Assembly (NCBI RefSeq): GCF_021166585.1
Contig: NZ_JAJOZE010000003.1
Location: 124,001 to 188,000, forward strand
Length of the DNA stretch: 64,000 nucleotides
DNA from: Metabacillus kandeliae
Lineage (GTDB): Bacteria > Bacillota > Bacilli > Bacillales > Bacillaceae
Direction: 5' to 3'
The position numbers were made by a program, and so were the translations under genes. The notes beneath the pieces are model-generated. The model was not told the DNA's origin. It worked only from the letters and a program-made list of their open reading frames with translations, and did not search any database. Position 1 is the first letter of the stretch, and every line of letters begins with the position of its first letter. Of this stretch, positions 51,206-59,814 are shown in pieces.

Positions 51206-52433
51206 TTTCTTTTTCCTCCGGTTGATTAGAATTAAAATTAATATCCATTCTATTTAAAAGATCATCCTTACTAAAATGCTGATTATAAAAATTTCTTGCG
51301 TTATTGCCCAATCCGTCCAATTCGCTTCTCGTTTTTTGCAAAAGGTGAAGTATATTTTCATAAAGTTTGGTAACATCACCTGGGGGGCTTACAAGACCTG
51401 CATTTGATTGTTCTAAAATACCTTTTGTCTCTCCACTGGCAGATGCAATAATCGGAACTCCGCATGCCATATAGGACTGGAGTTTTGCAGGAATTGTCAT
51501 TTCAAATAAAGGGGAGTCAGTCAAGGACAAAAAAGCTGCATCATTCGCAGCCATGAATTTCGGGATATTCGTTGCAGGCTGTTTTGGAATAAAATTAAAC
51601 ATGTCTTCAACACCCATGTTGATAACATGTTTTATTAACGATTCTTTATATCTGCCATCGCCTACAATGTTAAAACGAACCCTTTTAAGGTTATCCTTTA
51701 ACATCCTCGCAACTTCAGGAAGGATATCTAATCCTTGCGCATTGCCAATATTCCCTGCAAAAATGATACTGAAAACATCATCATTTGGGATCTCTTGAAT
51801 GCTGATTTTCTCTAGTGGGCGGTAAAAATCCTCGGCATATTGTGGCCAAAATTCTATCTTTTCTCTTGAAACCCCTCTTTTTTCAATAGAATCTATAAAA
51901 CTTTTTGATGTAGTAAAAATTCTTGTGCAACGTTTATAAATGTAATCCACCATCTTGCCAATGCTTCCAATAACAAACTTATTCTTAATATCAGTTATAA
52001 TCTCTACATTTTCTGGCCAAAGGTCTTGAACATATAAATAACAAGGAATTTTTCTTTTCCGTGCGTACCACACCCCAGGCAAAGCCTGAGTCATAGGAGA
52101 TACTTCAAAAATAAATACCAAATCAGATTTTATTTTAGTAAAGGAGCTCCAGAAGAAGCCCGAAACAACAAATGATAAATAATTTAACGCAAGCATTATA
52201 GATTTATTTCCGCGTGGAATTAATGGAATGCGAATAACCTCAACTCCGTCGATTATCTCTTTTCTTCTTTTAAATAATCCATATCCTTTATAAAATTCCC
52301 CTTGAGGATAATTAGGTATTCCAGTAATTACTGTGACCTTATAACCTCTTTCAACCCATTCCTTACAGATATCATTGATGCGGAATTGTTCAGGATAGAA
52401 ATACTGAGAAATCACCAAAATATGTTTTTTCAT
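51198..52433 (-). CDS. WbuB-like glycosyltransferase (probable L-FucNAc transferase)
   Basis: This 411-residue GT4 enzyme begins LVISQYFYPEQFRINDIC, the start typical of WbuB/WcaI-type proteins. It has IIFAGNIGNAQGLDIL for the donor domain and the E-x7-E-like stretch FEMTIPAKLQSYMACGVPII. WbuB homologues are regularly encoded beside fnlABC and transfer L-FucNAc, usually onto the first sugar of the unit. Here it lies directly upstream of capE, so that role is likely. Confidence 0.88.
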   Translation of the reverse strand: MKKHILVISQYFYPEQFRINDICKEWVERGYKVTVITGIPNYPQGEFYKGYGLFKRRKEIIDGVEVIRIPLIPRGNKSIMLALNYLSFVVSGFFWSSFTKIKSDLVFIFEVSPMTQALPGVWYARKRKIPCYLYVQDLWPENVEIITDIKNKFVIGSIGKMVDYIYKRCTRIFTTSKSFIDSIEKRGVSREKIEFWPQYAEDFYRPLEKISIQEIPNDDVFSIIFAGNIGNAQGLDILPEVARMLKDNLKRVRFNIVGDGRYKESLIKHVINMGVEDMFNFIPKQPATNIPKFMAANDAAFLSLTDSPLFEMTIPAKLQSYMACGVPIIASASGETKGILEQSNAGLVSPPGDVTKLYENILHLLQKTRSELDGLGNNARNFYNQHFSKDDLLNRMDINFNSNQPEEKEIV

Positions 52434-52444
52434 ATCCTTCTCCT

Positions 52445-53308
52445 TTAATATCGACCTTCGGTCATTTGAATAGATTCTTTAAAATTCCTAATTTGATAAT
52501 TAGATTTATAACTGCTTAATTGTTTTTCATACACCAAATTTCCAAATACTTTATTAATCAAGTTGATCTTAGCTCCCAATAGTTTTAATACGGGATTAAA
52601 TACTCTCGTTAACAGAATTTTTTTTCCATGAAATGAAGCAATAATTCTAACCATATCACTCGTATTCACATATTCACTATTTTGAGGAAAAAATAGACCG
52701 GCATCTTCATTTTCAATTAGCAACCGGATAAATTCACAAAGATTATCAATATGGAGCATACTCCGCTGATTATTAATTTTAGGAAAAACCGGCAGTTTAC
52801 GAGCTGCTTTCGCAAGTTTAGGATAATTCCCCTTTGACTCTTTTCCATAAATCATCGGGGGTCTTATAATGACAACCTTAAATTCATCGGAAGCTATAAT
52901 GTTCAGCCCTTCTTCTGCCTGAAGTTTGCTGTCTCCGTAAAAATTGCTAGGAGAAGGGATAGTGTTTCTATCAATGATTCTTTGTTTATTGCTGCTATCC
53001 CCATAAACAATGATGCTGCTTAGGAAGATAAACTGCTTGACTCCATCTTTCTTAGCTTTTTTAGCTGTTTCAACCGTCAAATCCCTGTTTACTTTATAAT
53101 ATGTTTCTTTCATGGAGGGATCTGATGAAACGTGTGCAATACCTGCCACATGTAAAATGACATCATAATTAGAAAAATCTTTTTCTTTCCATTGATCGTT
53201 TCGTAAGCTTATAGAATCCACTTTATATCTATTGGGATCTTTATTTAACCATTCCTTAACGTTCTTTCCTACAAAGCTATTTACTCCGGTAATCAGCACT
53301 TTTTTCAT
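52445..53308 (-). CDS. NAD-dependent epimerase/4-ketoreductase of nucleotide sugars
   Basis: This SDR enzyme of about 287 residues has VLITGVNSFVGKNVKEWL and the catalytic pair in SNFYGDSKLQAEEGL. It resembles the reductases that act after a CapD/WbpM-type dehydratase to give UDP-D-FucNAc or UDP-D-QuiNAc. ATG at 53308 follows AAAGGAGC; the longer frame has no site. It overlaps the sugar transferase by 32 bp. Its product would be the sugar loaded by that transferase. Confidence 0.85.
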   Translation of the reverse strand: MKKVLITGVNSFVGKNVKEWLNKDPNRYKVDSISLRNDQWKEKDFSNYDVILHVAGIAHVSSDPSMKETYYKVNRDLTVETAKKAKKDGVKQFIFLSSIIVYGDSSNKQRIIDRNTIPSPSNFYGDSKLQAEEGLNIIASDEFKVVIIRPPMIYGKESKGNYPKLAKAARKLPVFPKINNQRSMLHIDNLCEFIRLLIENEDAGLFFPQNSEYVNTSDMVRIIASFHGKKILLTRVFNPVLKLLGAKINLINKVFGNLVYEKQLSSYKSNYQIRNFKESIQMTEGRY

Positions 53309-53951
53309 TTGATTTTTGCTCCTTTGCAGTAGAGATTTCTTGCCCTGTGGAAACGATATTACTCGTTCCAATTCCACCCTCTACAATTCCTTCACTCCTC
53401 ACTACACTTACAATCGTTCCAAAGAAGCATTTGACATCCATACATAACCCGATTTTTTCAGTGTATACCCCGTCTAGTTTAGCTTTGATTTCAATGGGCA
53501 ATTCGTCTCTGCCATTAATTTGAGCCCAACCTGTCATTCCAGGAGGGATATCATTTGCACCGTATTTGTCACGTTCTTCAATTAAATCGTATTGATTCCA
53601 TAAAGCTGGTCTTGGACCGATAATACTCATTTCACCACTTAATATATTCCAAATTTGCGGTAATTCATCAAGTGAGGTCTTCCTTAAAAATTTCCCCATT
53701 CCCGTAATGTATTGCTCTGGGTTTTCAAGTAAATGGGTTGGCGTGTCCTTAGGTGTATCAATTTTCATCGTCCGAAACTTAAGAATATAAAAATGAGATT
53801 TATGAATGCCTACACGCTTTTGCTTAAAAAACACTGGCCCCGGTGATTCTATTTTTATTGCAGCAATAAAAGTTAGAATAAAAGGAGACAGGATAATTAG
53901 TCCACCTAATGAAAGAACAATATCCATTAATCTTTTTATTTTCATATACAT
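53277..53951 (-). CDS. Initiating sugar-phosphate transferase (bacterial sugar transferase family)
   Basis: This 224-residue monotopic membrane enzyme of the PglC/EpsL type loads the first sugar-1-phosphate on undecaprenyl phosphate. Its N-terminal re-entrant helix is at about 10-30 (VLSLGGLIILSPFILTFIA). Catalytic motifs are FFKQKRVGIH, ILKFRTMKID, RKTSLDELPQ with the Asp-Glu pair, and GEMSIIGPRPAL. It lacks the large N-terminal membrane domain of WbaP/WcaJ. Together with the CapD-like enzyme and the ketoreductase it probably uses a 6-deoxy-HexNAc donor. Confidence 0.92.
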   Translation of the reverse strand: MYMKIKRLMDIVLSLGGLIILSPFILTFIAAIKIESPGPVFFKQKRVGIHKSHFYILKFRTMKIDTPKDTPTHLLENPEQYITGMGKFLRKTSLDELPQIWNILSGEMSIIGPRPALWNQYDLIEERDKYGANDIPPGMTGWAQINGRDELPIEIKAKLDGVYTEKIGLCMDVKCFFGTIVSVVRSEGIVEGGIGTSNIVSTGQEISTAKEQKSNEKSADYRSK

Positions 53952-53971
53952 CTTTTACACGCCCCAAGTTA

Positions 53972-54483
53972 TTAAAAATTTCTTTCAAACATCATTTCTT
54001 TTGTGAAAATTTCTCCAGACTCAACTCTACTCAGTTCTTCCACTTCACTACCTGCTGTTACAATCGCCCCAGCATTGATATGCGTAAATTGTCCAATTAA
54101 ACAATCGTGATCGATTAAAGCTCCAATACTAACGATGGTACCTTTTAAAATTTTTACATTTATATGCACAACTGCTTTTGAACAAACGATCGTACCTTCC
54201 CCTTTGGATGAACTATTGTAGGAATTTGGTATCCTGCACTTAGTAGAAAATTAAGCCATGTTTTTCTCTCCAGATTGTTTCCAAATGCAACAAATGCATG
54301 TGTATAGTCATTTTTGAATTTTTGGTAATCCGTGCAATAACCTATAGCCAACTCTGATTTATCATCAAAAAAATCAATTTCATTAAAGCATCCAGTTGCT
54401 TCTGCAGTTCCCTTAACTACACGCCCATGCCCTCCTGCACCTAGAACCAGCAGATTGTACCTAGTTTTTATCAGCTCCTTCAA
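53972..54483 (-). pseudogene. PglD/NeuD-type sugar acetyltransferase, deleted and frameshifted
   Basis: The first frame (54483-54160) encodes the N-terminal Rossmann part (NLLVLGAGGHGRVVKGTAEA) and ends just after IPTIVHPKG. The second (54169-53972) gives the left-handed beta-helix part (SIGALIDHDCLIGQFTHI) with the catalytic His. At the join a change of frame is needed, and about ten residues usually present between HP and GEGTIVC are missing, so this is a small deletion, not just a homopolymer error. The enzyme normally acetylates a 4-amino sugar; no 4-aminotransferase is encoded in the operon, so the gene had no obvious substrate left. Confidence 0.78.
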
Positions 54484-54625
54484 TTATGTCGTTTGAAATA
54501 GTCCTAAAGAATAATTATCATTTAGTTTTTTAATACTTATTTGGATGATTCCATCCACTTAACTATTAACACACTAAAATAGTCATCAGTAAGCAGCGAT
54601 TTACTTACTGACAACCAGAAAATCC

Positions 54626-56437
54626 CTATATAACCAAGGTTTTCTCAACTCTATTGTTAGCCATATCAAGCAGTCTTTTTTTAATTTCAACATCTTCCAA
54701 TTCAGTAAAATCTTCCATAAACTTAATCAATTTTTCTTCATTAATTAGAAGAGACTTACCTACATGTATTTTCGGAAACACCTGCTCCGAATGAACTTCA
54801 TTCTCATTCAACAGCTCTTCATACATCTTCTCTCCTGGACGTAATCCAGAGAAATTTATTCCAATTTCGTCAGCCGTATACCCAGACAATTTAATTAGGT
54901 TTTTAGCAAGATCCACTATTTTTACCGGCTCTCCCATATCTAACACAAAAATTTCACCGCCACTTGCAAGTGAACCTGCTTGAATAACAAGACGGGATGC
55001 CTCAGGAATAGTCATAAAGTATCTAGTCATTTCTTGGTGAGTTACTGTAATTGGACCTCCTGACTGGATTTGCTTTTTGAACAGAGGAATGACGCTTCCC
55101 CTGCTGCCCAAAACATTCCCAAACCGTACAGCTACAAATTTGGTCGAACTTTTTTGAGAAAGATGCTGTATCATCATCTCAGCAAATCGTTTCGTGGCCC
55201 CCATGATATTGGGTGGGTTGACGGCTTTATCCGATGAAATCAAGACAAATGTGTTTACACCAAATGTATCGGCTGCATCCGCTACATTTTTTGTGCCAAA
55301 TATATTGTTTTTCACTGCTTCTCTCGGATTGTATTCCATCAAAGGTACATGCTTGTGAGCGGCAGCATGATACACTACAAAAGGCTGGTACTGCTCCATA
55401 ATTTCATATATGCGCCCACGATCTTGGATATCCGCAATGACTGGGATGATTTCTATTTTTTCTTGAAATGTATTTCGCAATTCCATATCAATTTGATAAA
55501 TACTGTTTTCTCCATGACCTAGGAGTATAATCTTCGCTGGACTGAAGCGGCAGATCTGCCGGCAAATTTCAGATCCAATGGAACCGCCGGCTCCGGTTAC
55601 TAAAATGATTTTTCCGGAAATCGTTCCTGTAATTCCTTCTATATCCAATTCTACGGGTTCTCTTCCTAATAAGTCTTCAGCTTTTACATCTATGAATTCA
55701 TTTGAAGAAACTTTTCCAAGCATGATATCTTCCATCTTAGGGATCGTAAGAACCTTAACATTTGTTTCTTCACATTTTTTATAAATGTTGTTCAGCTCAC
55801 TTTTATTTAATGAAGGAATGGCTAAAATGATTGTTTCGACTGATAAGTCGCGGCAAACTTCTTGTAATTCATCGATCCCGCCATCCACTGGAAGACCAAA
55901 AATTTGTAAATGCTGTTTCTTTTTATCATCATCTACAAACGCAACAGGTAATAGTTTTGAATGGCGATTAGTTAAAAGTTGCCTTGCTACCATTGTTCCC
56001 GTCATGCCTGCACCAACGATTAAGGTTCGCTTTTTATCAGTGGAAACCCTGTAATATACGTCTCTGAAGATCCTCCAAGATAATCTGGTTCCACAAATAA
56101 GGACCATATGAATTAGCCAAGTAATTCCAAGAATACGAATATAGATATCATGGAATACAATTTGTTGGAAAACACCCGTCGTAATAGCTGATAAGGAAAC
56201 TGCATTAAAAATTGCGATAAGTTCTTTTATACTGGCATATTCCCAAGCTTTCTTATATAAACGATATATAGAGGAATAAACATGGTGAGACATTAGAAGA
56301 ATGACTGAACTCCACATGATTGTCGGATTTATAAGCTCCTGTGATGGGTTAATAACAAAATAACTAAGATAAATAGCTGTAACAACGGTAAAAGAATCTA
56401 AAAACAACAAAAAGGCAAATCTTTTTCCATACGTCAT
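54626..56437 (-). CDS. CapD/EpsC-like membrane UDP-GlcNAc 4,6-dehydratase
   Basis: This 603-residue protein has four N-terminal membrane helices (to about 120), a Rossmann-like linker domain with LIVGAGMTGTMVARQLL, and a C-terminal SDR catalytic domain with VTGAGGSIGSEICRQI and SSDKAVNPPNIMGATKR (Met in place of Tyr, as in FlaA1/PglF). It forms UDP-4-keto-6-deoxy-GlcNAc. It is the first gene after the EAR RNA, as epsC is in B. subtilis. It is separate in role from CapE: the D-sugar branch feeds the initiating transferase, the L-sugar branch uses CapE. Confidence 0.92.
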   Translation of the reverse strand: MTYGKRFAFLLFLDSFTVVTAIYLSYFVINPSQELINPTIMWSSVILLMSHHVYSSIYRLYKKAWEYASIKELIAIFNAVSLSAITTGVFQQIVFHDIYIRILGITWLIHMVLICGTRLSWRIFRDVYYRVSTDKKRTLIVGAGMTGTMVARQLLTNRHSKLLPVAFVDDDKKKQHLQIFGLPVDGGIDELQEVCRDLSVETIILAIPSLNKSELNNIYKKCEETNVKVLTIPKMEDIMLGKVSSNEFIDVKAEDLLGREPVELDIEGITGTISGKIILVTGAGGSIGSEICRQICRFSPAKIILLGHGENSIYQIDMELRNTFQEKIEIIPVIADIQDRGRIYEIMEQYQPFVVYHAAAHKHVPLMEYNPREAVKNNIFGTKNVADAADTFGVNTFVLISSDKAVNPPNIMGATKRFAEMMIQHLSQKSSTKFVAVRFGNVLGSRGSVIPLFKKQIQSGGPITVTHQEMTRYFMTIPEASRLVIQAGSLASGGEIFVLDMGEPVKIVDLAKNLIKLSGYTADEIGINFSGLRPGEKMYEELLNENEVHSEQVFPKIHVGKSLLINEEKLIKFMEDFTELEDVEIKKRLLDMANNRVEKTLVI

Positions 56438-56507
56438 TTAACCTTTCTCCTTTCAGGTTTTTGTTAATATTTACGTAATTATTAATTTACTGTTTTTGTA
56501 AAATGAG

Positions 56508-56550
56508 AATATCTAATGAAAGAACACATTGTGTTCTCTCATTAGATATT
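56508..56550. repeat. 43-nt near-perfect palindrome between EAR RNA and epsC-like gene
   Basis: Two 21-base arms (from AATATCTAATG at the left to CATTAGATATT at the right) match at 20 of 21 positions with a single central base. It forms a very stable hairpin in RNA of either strand. It lies directly downstream of the EAR element and about 70 bp upstream of the epsC-like start. There is no proper U tail, so it may be an RNA-processing or pausing site rather than a standard terminator. Confidence 0.8.
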
Positions 56551-56559
56551 TCATTAAAA

Positions 56560-56670
56560 AATAAAATTGGGCATTCAACCCGCCCTCACACTGCACTAGC
56601 GACGAAAGCGTCTAAGGTTTTCACCCATAGTACAGCCGAGTGTCTCCTTTAATAGAGGCTAGGAGGCATC
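56560..56670 (-). ncRNA. EAR/epsC-type antitermination RNA
   Basis: This is a GC-richer, structured stretch of about 110 nt inside an AT-rich operon, 18 bp after the phosphatase stop and upstream of the epsC homologue. It is the same location as the eps-associated RNA (EAR, Rfam epsC) of B. subtilis. Leftward it begins GATGCCTCCTAGCCTCTATT, has CGGCTGTACTATGGGTG and GACGCTTTCGTC segments, and ends with a GGGC...GCCC hairpin followed by a U-rich run. EAR makes RNA polymerase read through distant terminators within the long operon. Assigned from position and remembered pattern, not from a covariance search. Confidence 0.72.
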
Positions 56671-56687
56671 ACCTATATATCTCTTAC

Positions 56688-57452
56688 TTAAAACATTCCA
56701 AGAAATTTTTTACGCTTTATTCTTTCTGGAGTTTGTCTAATTAATGTCTGATTCCGAATCAACAAATCGGAATTTTCAAAAAAATAATAAGATGCAGGTA
56801 CACCAAATTCATTATTAAGAACGCTCAAGGCATCATTCCATCTGAAAGAGCGGCTATTAGTGTTATGAGCATCTGACGCAATGAGATGGGTTAACTGGGC
56901 TTCGACGAGGTCTAATGAAAACTTTTTAATCTTTTTTCCAAAATGACCTGTAAGGCTGCCTGCTGTTACTTGAGTTAAAGTCCCTTTTTTTACCAGGTTA
57001 TACAGTATATCTGGATTTTCAATAATTTCAGCATTTCTCTCCGGATGCACAATAACTGGTGTGTATCCTTTTAATTGAAGATCAAACAGAAGCTGTTCCG
57101 TGTACCTTGGAACATGACCTGACGGAAGTTCTATTAAAAGGTAGTTTGAGTTATTAACTGGCAAGATAACATCAGTGGCTAAATCCTCTAGCAGTTCCCC
57201 ATAAATTCTGGTTTCCTGACCTGGAAGAATCTCTAATGGAATCTTTTCTTTCTGAAGAGCGATATTGAGCGACTCAACATTTGCCAGAATGGAAGATTTA
57301 TCATTATTGAACGCCCCGTTTTGATGATGTGGCGATGCGACAAGTTTTGTGATCCCTTCATTTACTGCTGCTCTAGCCATTTGAAGTGCATCTTCCAATG
57401 ATTGTGCACCATCATCCACCCCTGGAAGGATGTGGCTATGTATATCAATCAC
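56688..57452 (-). CDS. CpsB/YwqE-type protein-tyrosine phosphatase
   Basis: This 254-residue PHP-fold metallophosphatase starts MIDIHSHILPGVDDGAQS, the conserved metal-binding entry of CpsB/CapC/YwqE. Further metal-ligand motifs are ASPHHQNGAF, VIVHPERN and IASDAHNTNSR. It removes phosphate from the tyrosine cluster of the kinase encoded just upstream, and so sets chain length and export of polysaccharide. It is followed by the EAR RNA. Confidence 0.95.
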   Translation of the reverse strand: MIDIHSHILPGVDDGAQSLEDALQMARAAVNEGITKLVASPHHQNGAFNNDKSSILANVESLNIALQKEKIPLEILPGQETRIYGELLEDLATDVILPVNNSNYLLIELPSGHVPRYTEQLLFDLQLKGYTPVIVHPERNAEIIENPDILYNLVKKGTLTQVTAGSLTGHFGKKIKKFSLDLVEAQLTHLIASDAHNTNSRSFRWNDALSVLNNEFGVPASYYFFENSDLLIRNQTLIRQTPERIKRKKFLGMF

Positions 57453-57516
57453 TTAAAGTCCCTCCTTATGGAATATATGTTAAATTGATATATTAGCTAG
57501 GTAAGGAACTATGGGG

Positions 57517-57543
57517 GACAAAAAGGATTTAAGCCTTTTTGTC
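57517..57543 (-). terminator. Hairpin across the tyrosine-kinase stop codon
   Basis: GACAAAAAGG and CCTTTTTGTC form a perfect ten-pair stem with a seven-base loop holding the TAA stop. The run of U lies within the 3' arm. It may act as a partial terminator or mRNA-stabilising end between kinase and phosphatase. Confidence 0.55.
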
Positions 57544-58236
57544 GCCATAATAATAGTAGTAACTAGCATCTTCTTGCTTTTTATTATTTAATACTGCTCC
57601 CAGGAGCTTAGCATTGGCATTCTGCAGCTGTTCTTTTGCCTTTTTAGCTCCTTCGATTTCTGTTTTTCCGCTGCTGACTACAAGGACAACGCCATCTACT
57701 AAATTGGCTAGCACTTGAGCATCTGTTACAGCCAGAATTGGAGGAGAATCAAAGATTACCAATTCGTACATCTGCTTTGCTTCTTCTATGAGGGCTTTCA
57801 TGTTCTTTGACGCGAGCAGCTCTGATGGGTTAGGCGGTATTGGTCCGCTTGACAAAAGATCTAGATTATTCTGCTTAGTAAGGTGAACGGCTTCCCTTAA
57901 CTCTGTTTGCCTAGTAAGTACATTTGTCAGACCTGTATGATTTTCAGTTGCAAAGGTGTAATGAGCTGTCGGCTTTCTAAGATCGGCGTCAATCAGCAGC
58001 ACCCTTTTCCCCTGCTGCGCAAACACGACAGCGAGATTGGCAACAGTAGTGGATTTTCCTTCTCCGGGTCCAGAAGATGTTACTACGATAGTAGAGAGAT
58101 CACTGTCTACATTGGTAAATTGTATATTTGTTCGAATTGTCCGGTACTGCTCGGCAACAGGAGATTTAGGCTGTGTCATCGAGATTAAGCTTCTGTTTTG
58201 CAGCTGAAAAAGCTGTTTTCTGTCTTTACGAGCCAA
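57529..58236 (-). CDS. CpsD/YwqD-type tyrosine-protein kinase
   Basis: This BY-kinase of about 235 residues regulates polysaccharide polymerisation. Walker A is [16 protein letters not shown] (about 53-68), Walker A' [11 protein letters not shown] and Walker [10 protein letters not shown]. The C-terminus has five consecutive tyrosines ([12 protein letters not shown]), the autophosphorylation cluster. It needs the Wzz-like activator encoded upstream. The start is TTG at 58236 after AGAGGTGAG, overlapping the activator gene by 11 bp; the frame is open further upstream but without a ribosome site. Confidence 0.94.
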   Translation of the reverse strand: MARKDRKQLFQLQNRSLISMTQPKSPVAEQYRTIRTNIQFTNVDSDLSTIVVTSSGPGEGKSTTVANLAVVFAQQGKRVLLIDADLRKPTAHYTFATENHTGLTNVLTRQTELREAVHLTKQNNLDLLSSGPIPPNPSELLASKNMKALIEEAKQMYELVIFDSPPILAVTDAQVLANLVDGVVLVVSSGKTEIEGAKKAKEQLQNANAKLLGAVLNNKKQEDASYYYYYGDKKA

Positions 58237-58972
58237 TGGTCTCACCTCTTGTTCTTTGCATGGAAGCCTGGTTTGCTTGGGTATTCTGCTGACCGTCATC
58301 CTTGATTTGTGTAATGGATCCCAGTACCGGCAGCTCTAGTAATCTTTCAATATCCTGCTCATTTTTAATCGTGTTATCCAAGTATTCCAGTAAAAAGGCA
58401 AGTCCAACTGCTGCCATTAGACCAACTACAAATGCAATGGCCATGTTCAAAGCAGGTCTAGGTTTTACAGGTGCTTGGCTGTCTGCCACATCCACGGGAG
58501 AAAGAATACTCACATTGTCAACGTTCATAAGGTTCTTAATTTCAGATTGAAAAACAGTCGCAATCGTATTTGCAATTTTAGTTGCCCTTGCTGGACTTTC
58601 ATCTTCCACAGTAACGGAAAATATTTGAGATTCCTTTTCGCTTGCCACAGTAATCTTATCGGTTAGAGTTTTTAAGGTTTCGGGTAACTTCAGTTGTTCT
58701 TTTACTTTGCCCAATATTGGTGCACTTTTAATAATGACGCTATACGTGTTGATAAGCTGTACATTCGTTTGCACCTGGTTGTATTCATACATTTGCTGAT
58801 CATTTTTGGATTGGTTGACCAAGATCTGAGTGGATGCTTCGTATACTGGTGTGAGGAAAAAGTAACTGACGATTCCGCTTGTTGCTGTTGCGAGTGCGGT
58901 GATTAGTATAATAAGAGAAAGGCGTTTCTTAAGTGTCTGAAACAGCTCTTTTAAGCTGATTGTTTCTTCCAT
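58226..58972 (-). CDS. Wzz/CpsC/YwqC-type chain-length and kinase activator
   Basis: This 248-residue membrane protein has two transmembrane helices (about 18-35 and 175-195) flanking an extracellular domain, the plan of YwqC/CpsC. The cytoplasmic C-terminal tail activates the BY-kinase. It is the first gene of the EPS operon and starts after GGAGGTCATC. Proline-rich PVKPRPALN before the second helix is the typical Wzz motif. Confidence 0.94.
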   Translation of the reverse strand: MEETISLKELFQTLKKRLSLIILITALATATSGIVSYFFLTPVYEASTQILVNQSKNDQQMYEYNQVQTNVQLINTYSVIIKSAPILGKVKEQLKLPETLKTLTDKITVASEKESQIFSVTVEDESPARATKIANTIATVFQSEIKNLMNVDNVSILSPVDVADSQAPVKPRPALNMAIAFVVGLMAAVGLAFLLEYLDNTIKNEQDIERLLELPVLGSITQIKDDGQQNTQANQASMQRTRGETIGS

Positions 58973-59011
58973 GATGACCTCCGTTTAGGTGAACTCAAAA
59001 GCACACTCATC

Positions 59012-59040
59012 ATTATATTGGAAATATCGTCTTATATCTA
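59012..59040 (-). promoter_or_regulatory. Candidate sigma-A promoter of the EPS operon
   Basis: A perfect -10 TATAAT (59012-59017) lies 17 bp from TAGATA (59035-59040), which matches the -35 consensus at four of six positions. It is about 40 bp upstream of the first gene. A weak -35 suggests an activator. Confidence 0.5.
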
Positions 59041-59118
59041 CATAAATTAACAGATAGACGGTAAAATTTACATAAACCTTAAGCCACCTTTCGAAAAAAT
59101 ATTATATTAGTATAAAAG

Positions 59119-59148
59119 TAAAAAAGACCTACTATCAGGTCTTTTTTA
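59119..59148. terminator. Bidirectional terminator overlapping a stop codon
   Basis: TAAAAAAGACCT and AGGTCTTTTTTA form a perfect 12-bp stem with a six-base loop and A/T runs at both ends. It includes the TAA stop of the small leftward gene at 59146. It isolates that gene from the EPS promoter. Confidence 0.85.
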
Positions 59149-59280
59149 CATTTTATGAAATAAAATTGTCCCTATTGCTACTATTCCGATGCAGATGATA
59201 ACGGCTGCAACAGTAACCATTTTGCTTTTTAGTTGTTTTTTTCTTTCCATTTCTTCTGGTGTAATCCAATGACTATTCAT
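59146..59280 (-). CDS. Small single-span membrane protein
   Basis: This 44-residue protein begins MNSHWITPEEMERKK, followed by a single membrane helix (about 21-40, VTVAAVIICIGIVAIGTILF). It starts with ATG after AAGGGGGAC at ideal distance and is followed at once by a terminator, so it is a real gene. A charged N-terminus and a hydrophobic C-terminus suggest a membrane-anchored peptide. Its function is unknown. It stands upstream of the EPS operon in the same direction, but the terminator separates them. Confidence 0.75.
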   Translation of the reverse strand: MNSHWITPEEMERKKQLKSKMVTVAAVIICIGIVAIGTILFHKM

Positions 59281-59626
59281 TTTGTCCCCCTTAGAGCCGC
59301 TTATCATTCTGGTTGGCTAAGCCAATTTTCCAGAATCCATTTTCTCTTTTATAGGTTCATTTTTCTGTACAACTACCACTGGTGTCCTTTACCGCTTTTA
59401 TGTTTTTAAGTCTCTTTTTGAGGTAAGGTTCGAAAGGTACTAGGGATATTTGTCGGACAGTGTCGATGCGGCTAGTTTTTTTATCGGAAAAAATTTTAAA
59501 AAATTTAATAGGTATTTTGAATTGTAAACCCGAAATGTAACGCAAATTTAACTTTTGCGGTTTTTTCGGCATTTTTCGTCATGTTGCGGTGTGACTAAAA
59601 AAGACCTTTTGGATATTTTAACCACT
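59281..59626. other. Interval without a supported gene
   Basis: About 345 bp of A/T-rich DNA. A leftward 71-codon frame (59357-59572) is present, but it is Lys/Ile-rich in the way of chance frames and has no ribosome site. The promoter of the small membrane protein must lie here; I could not pin it down. Confidence 0.4.
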
Positions 59627-59654
59627 AAAAAACCCGCCGATTCCAAATCAGCGG
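59627..59654 (-). terminator. Intrinsic terminator of the small gene at 59671
   Basis: Leftward CCGCTGATT, TGG, AATCGGCGG, then GUUUUUU. There are nine paired positions with one mismatch and a clear U run, 16 bp after the stop codon. Confidence 0.88.
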
Positions 59655-59670
59655 ATTGCCCTTCTCTCTA

Positions 59671-59814
59671 TCAAGAAGCATAAACTTTCTTTATTTGCAG
59701 AATAATCTCTTCCAACATTTCTTTTGTTGTGATCTCATTTGTGTGCTCGCCTTTCTTGTAGGCGTGCATGAGAATTTGCAGAAAATCTTCTTGCTTGATC
59801 TGTTTGGCATCCAT
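59671..59814 (-). CDS. Small helical protein
   Basis: This 47-residue protein (MDAKQIKQEDFLQILMHAYK at the start, ending KKVYAS) is mainly amphipathic helix with a Glu/Lys-rich second half (TTKEMLEEIILQIKKVY). ATG follows AAAGGGAATC, and a good terminator follows the stop, so it is probably real. It is similar in size to small phosphorelay or anti-repressor peptides such as SinI but without their motif. No family recognised. Confidence 0.65.
   Translation of the reverse strand: MDAKQIKQEDFLQILMHAYKKGEHTNEITTKEMLEEIILQIKKVYAS

Noticed and set aside
59357-59572. 71-codon leftward frame
   Set aside because: It has no ribosome site, biased Lys/Ile composition, and no relation to the well-signalled small genes on both sides.
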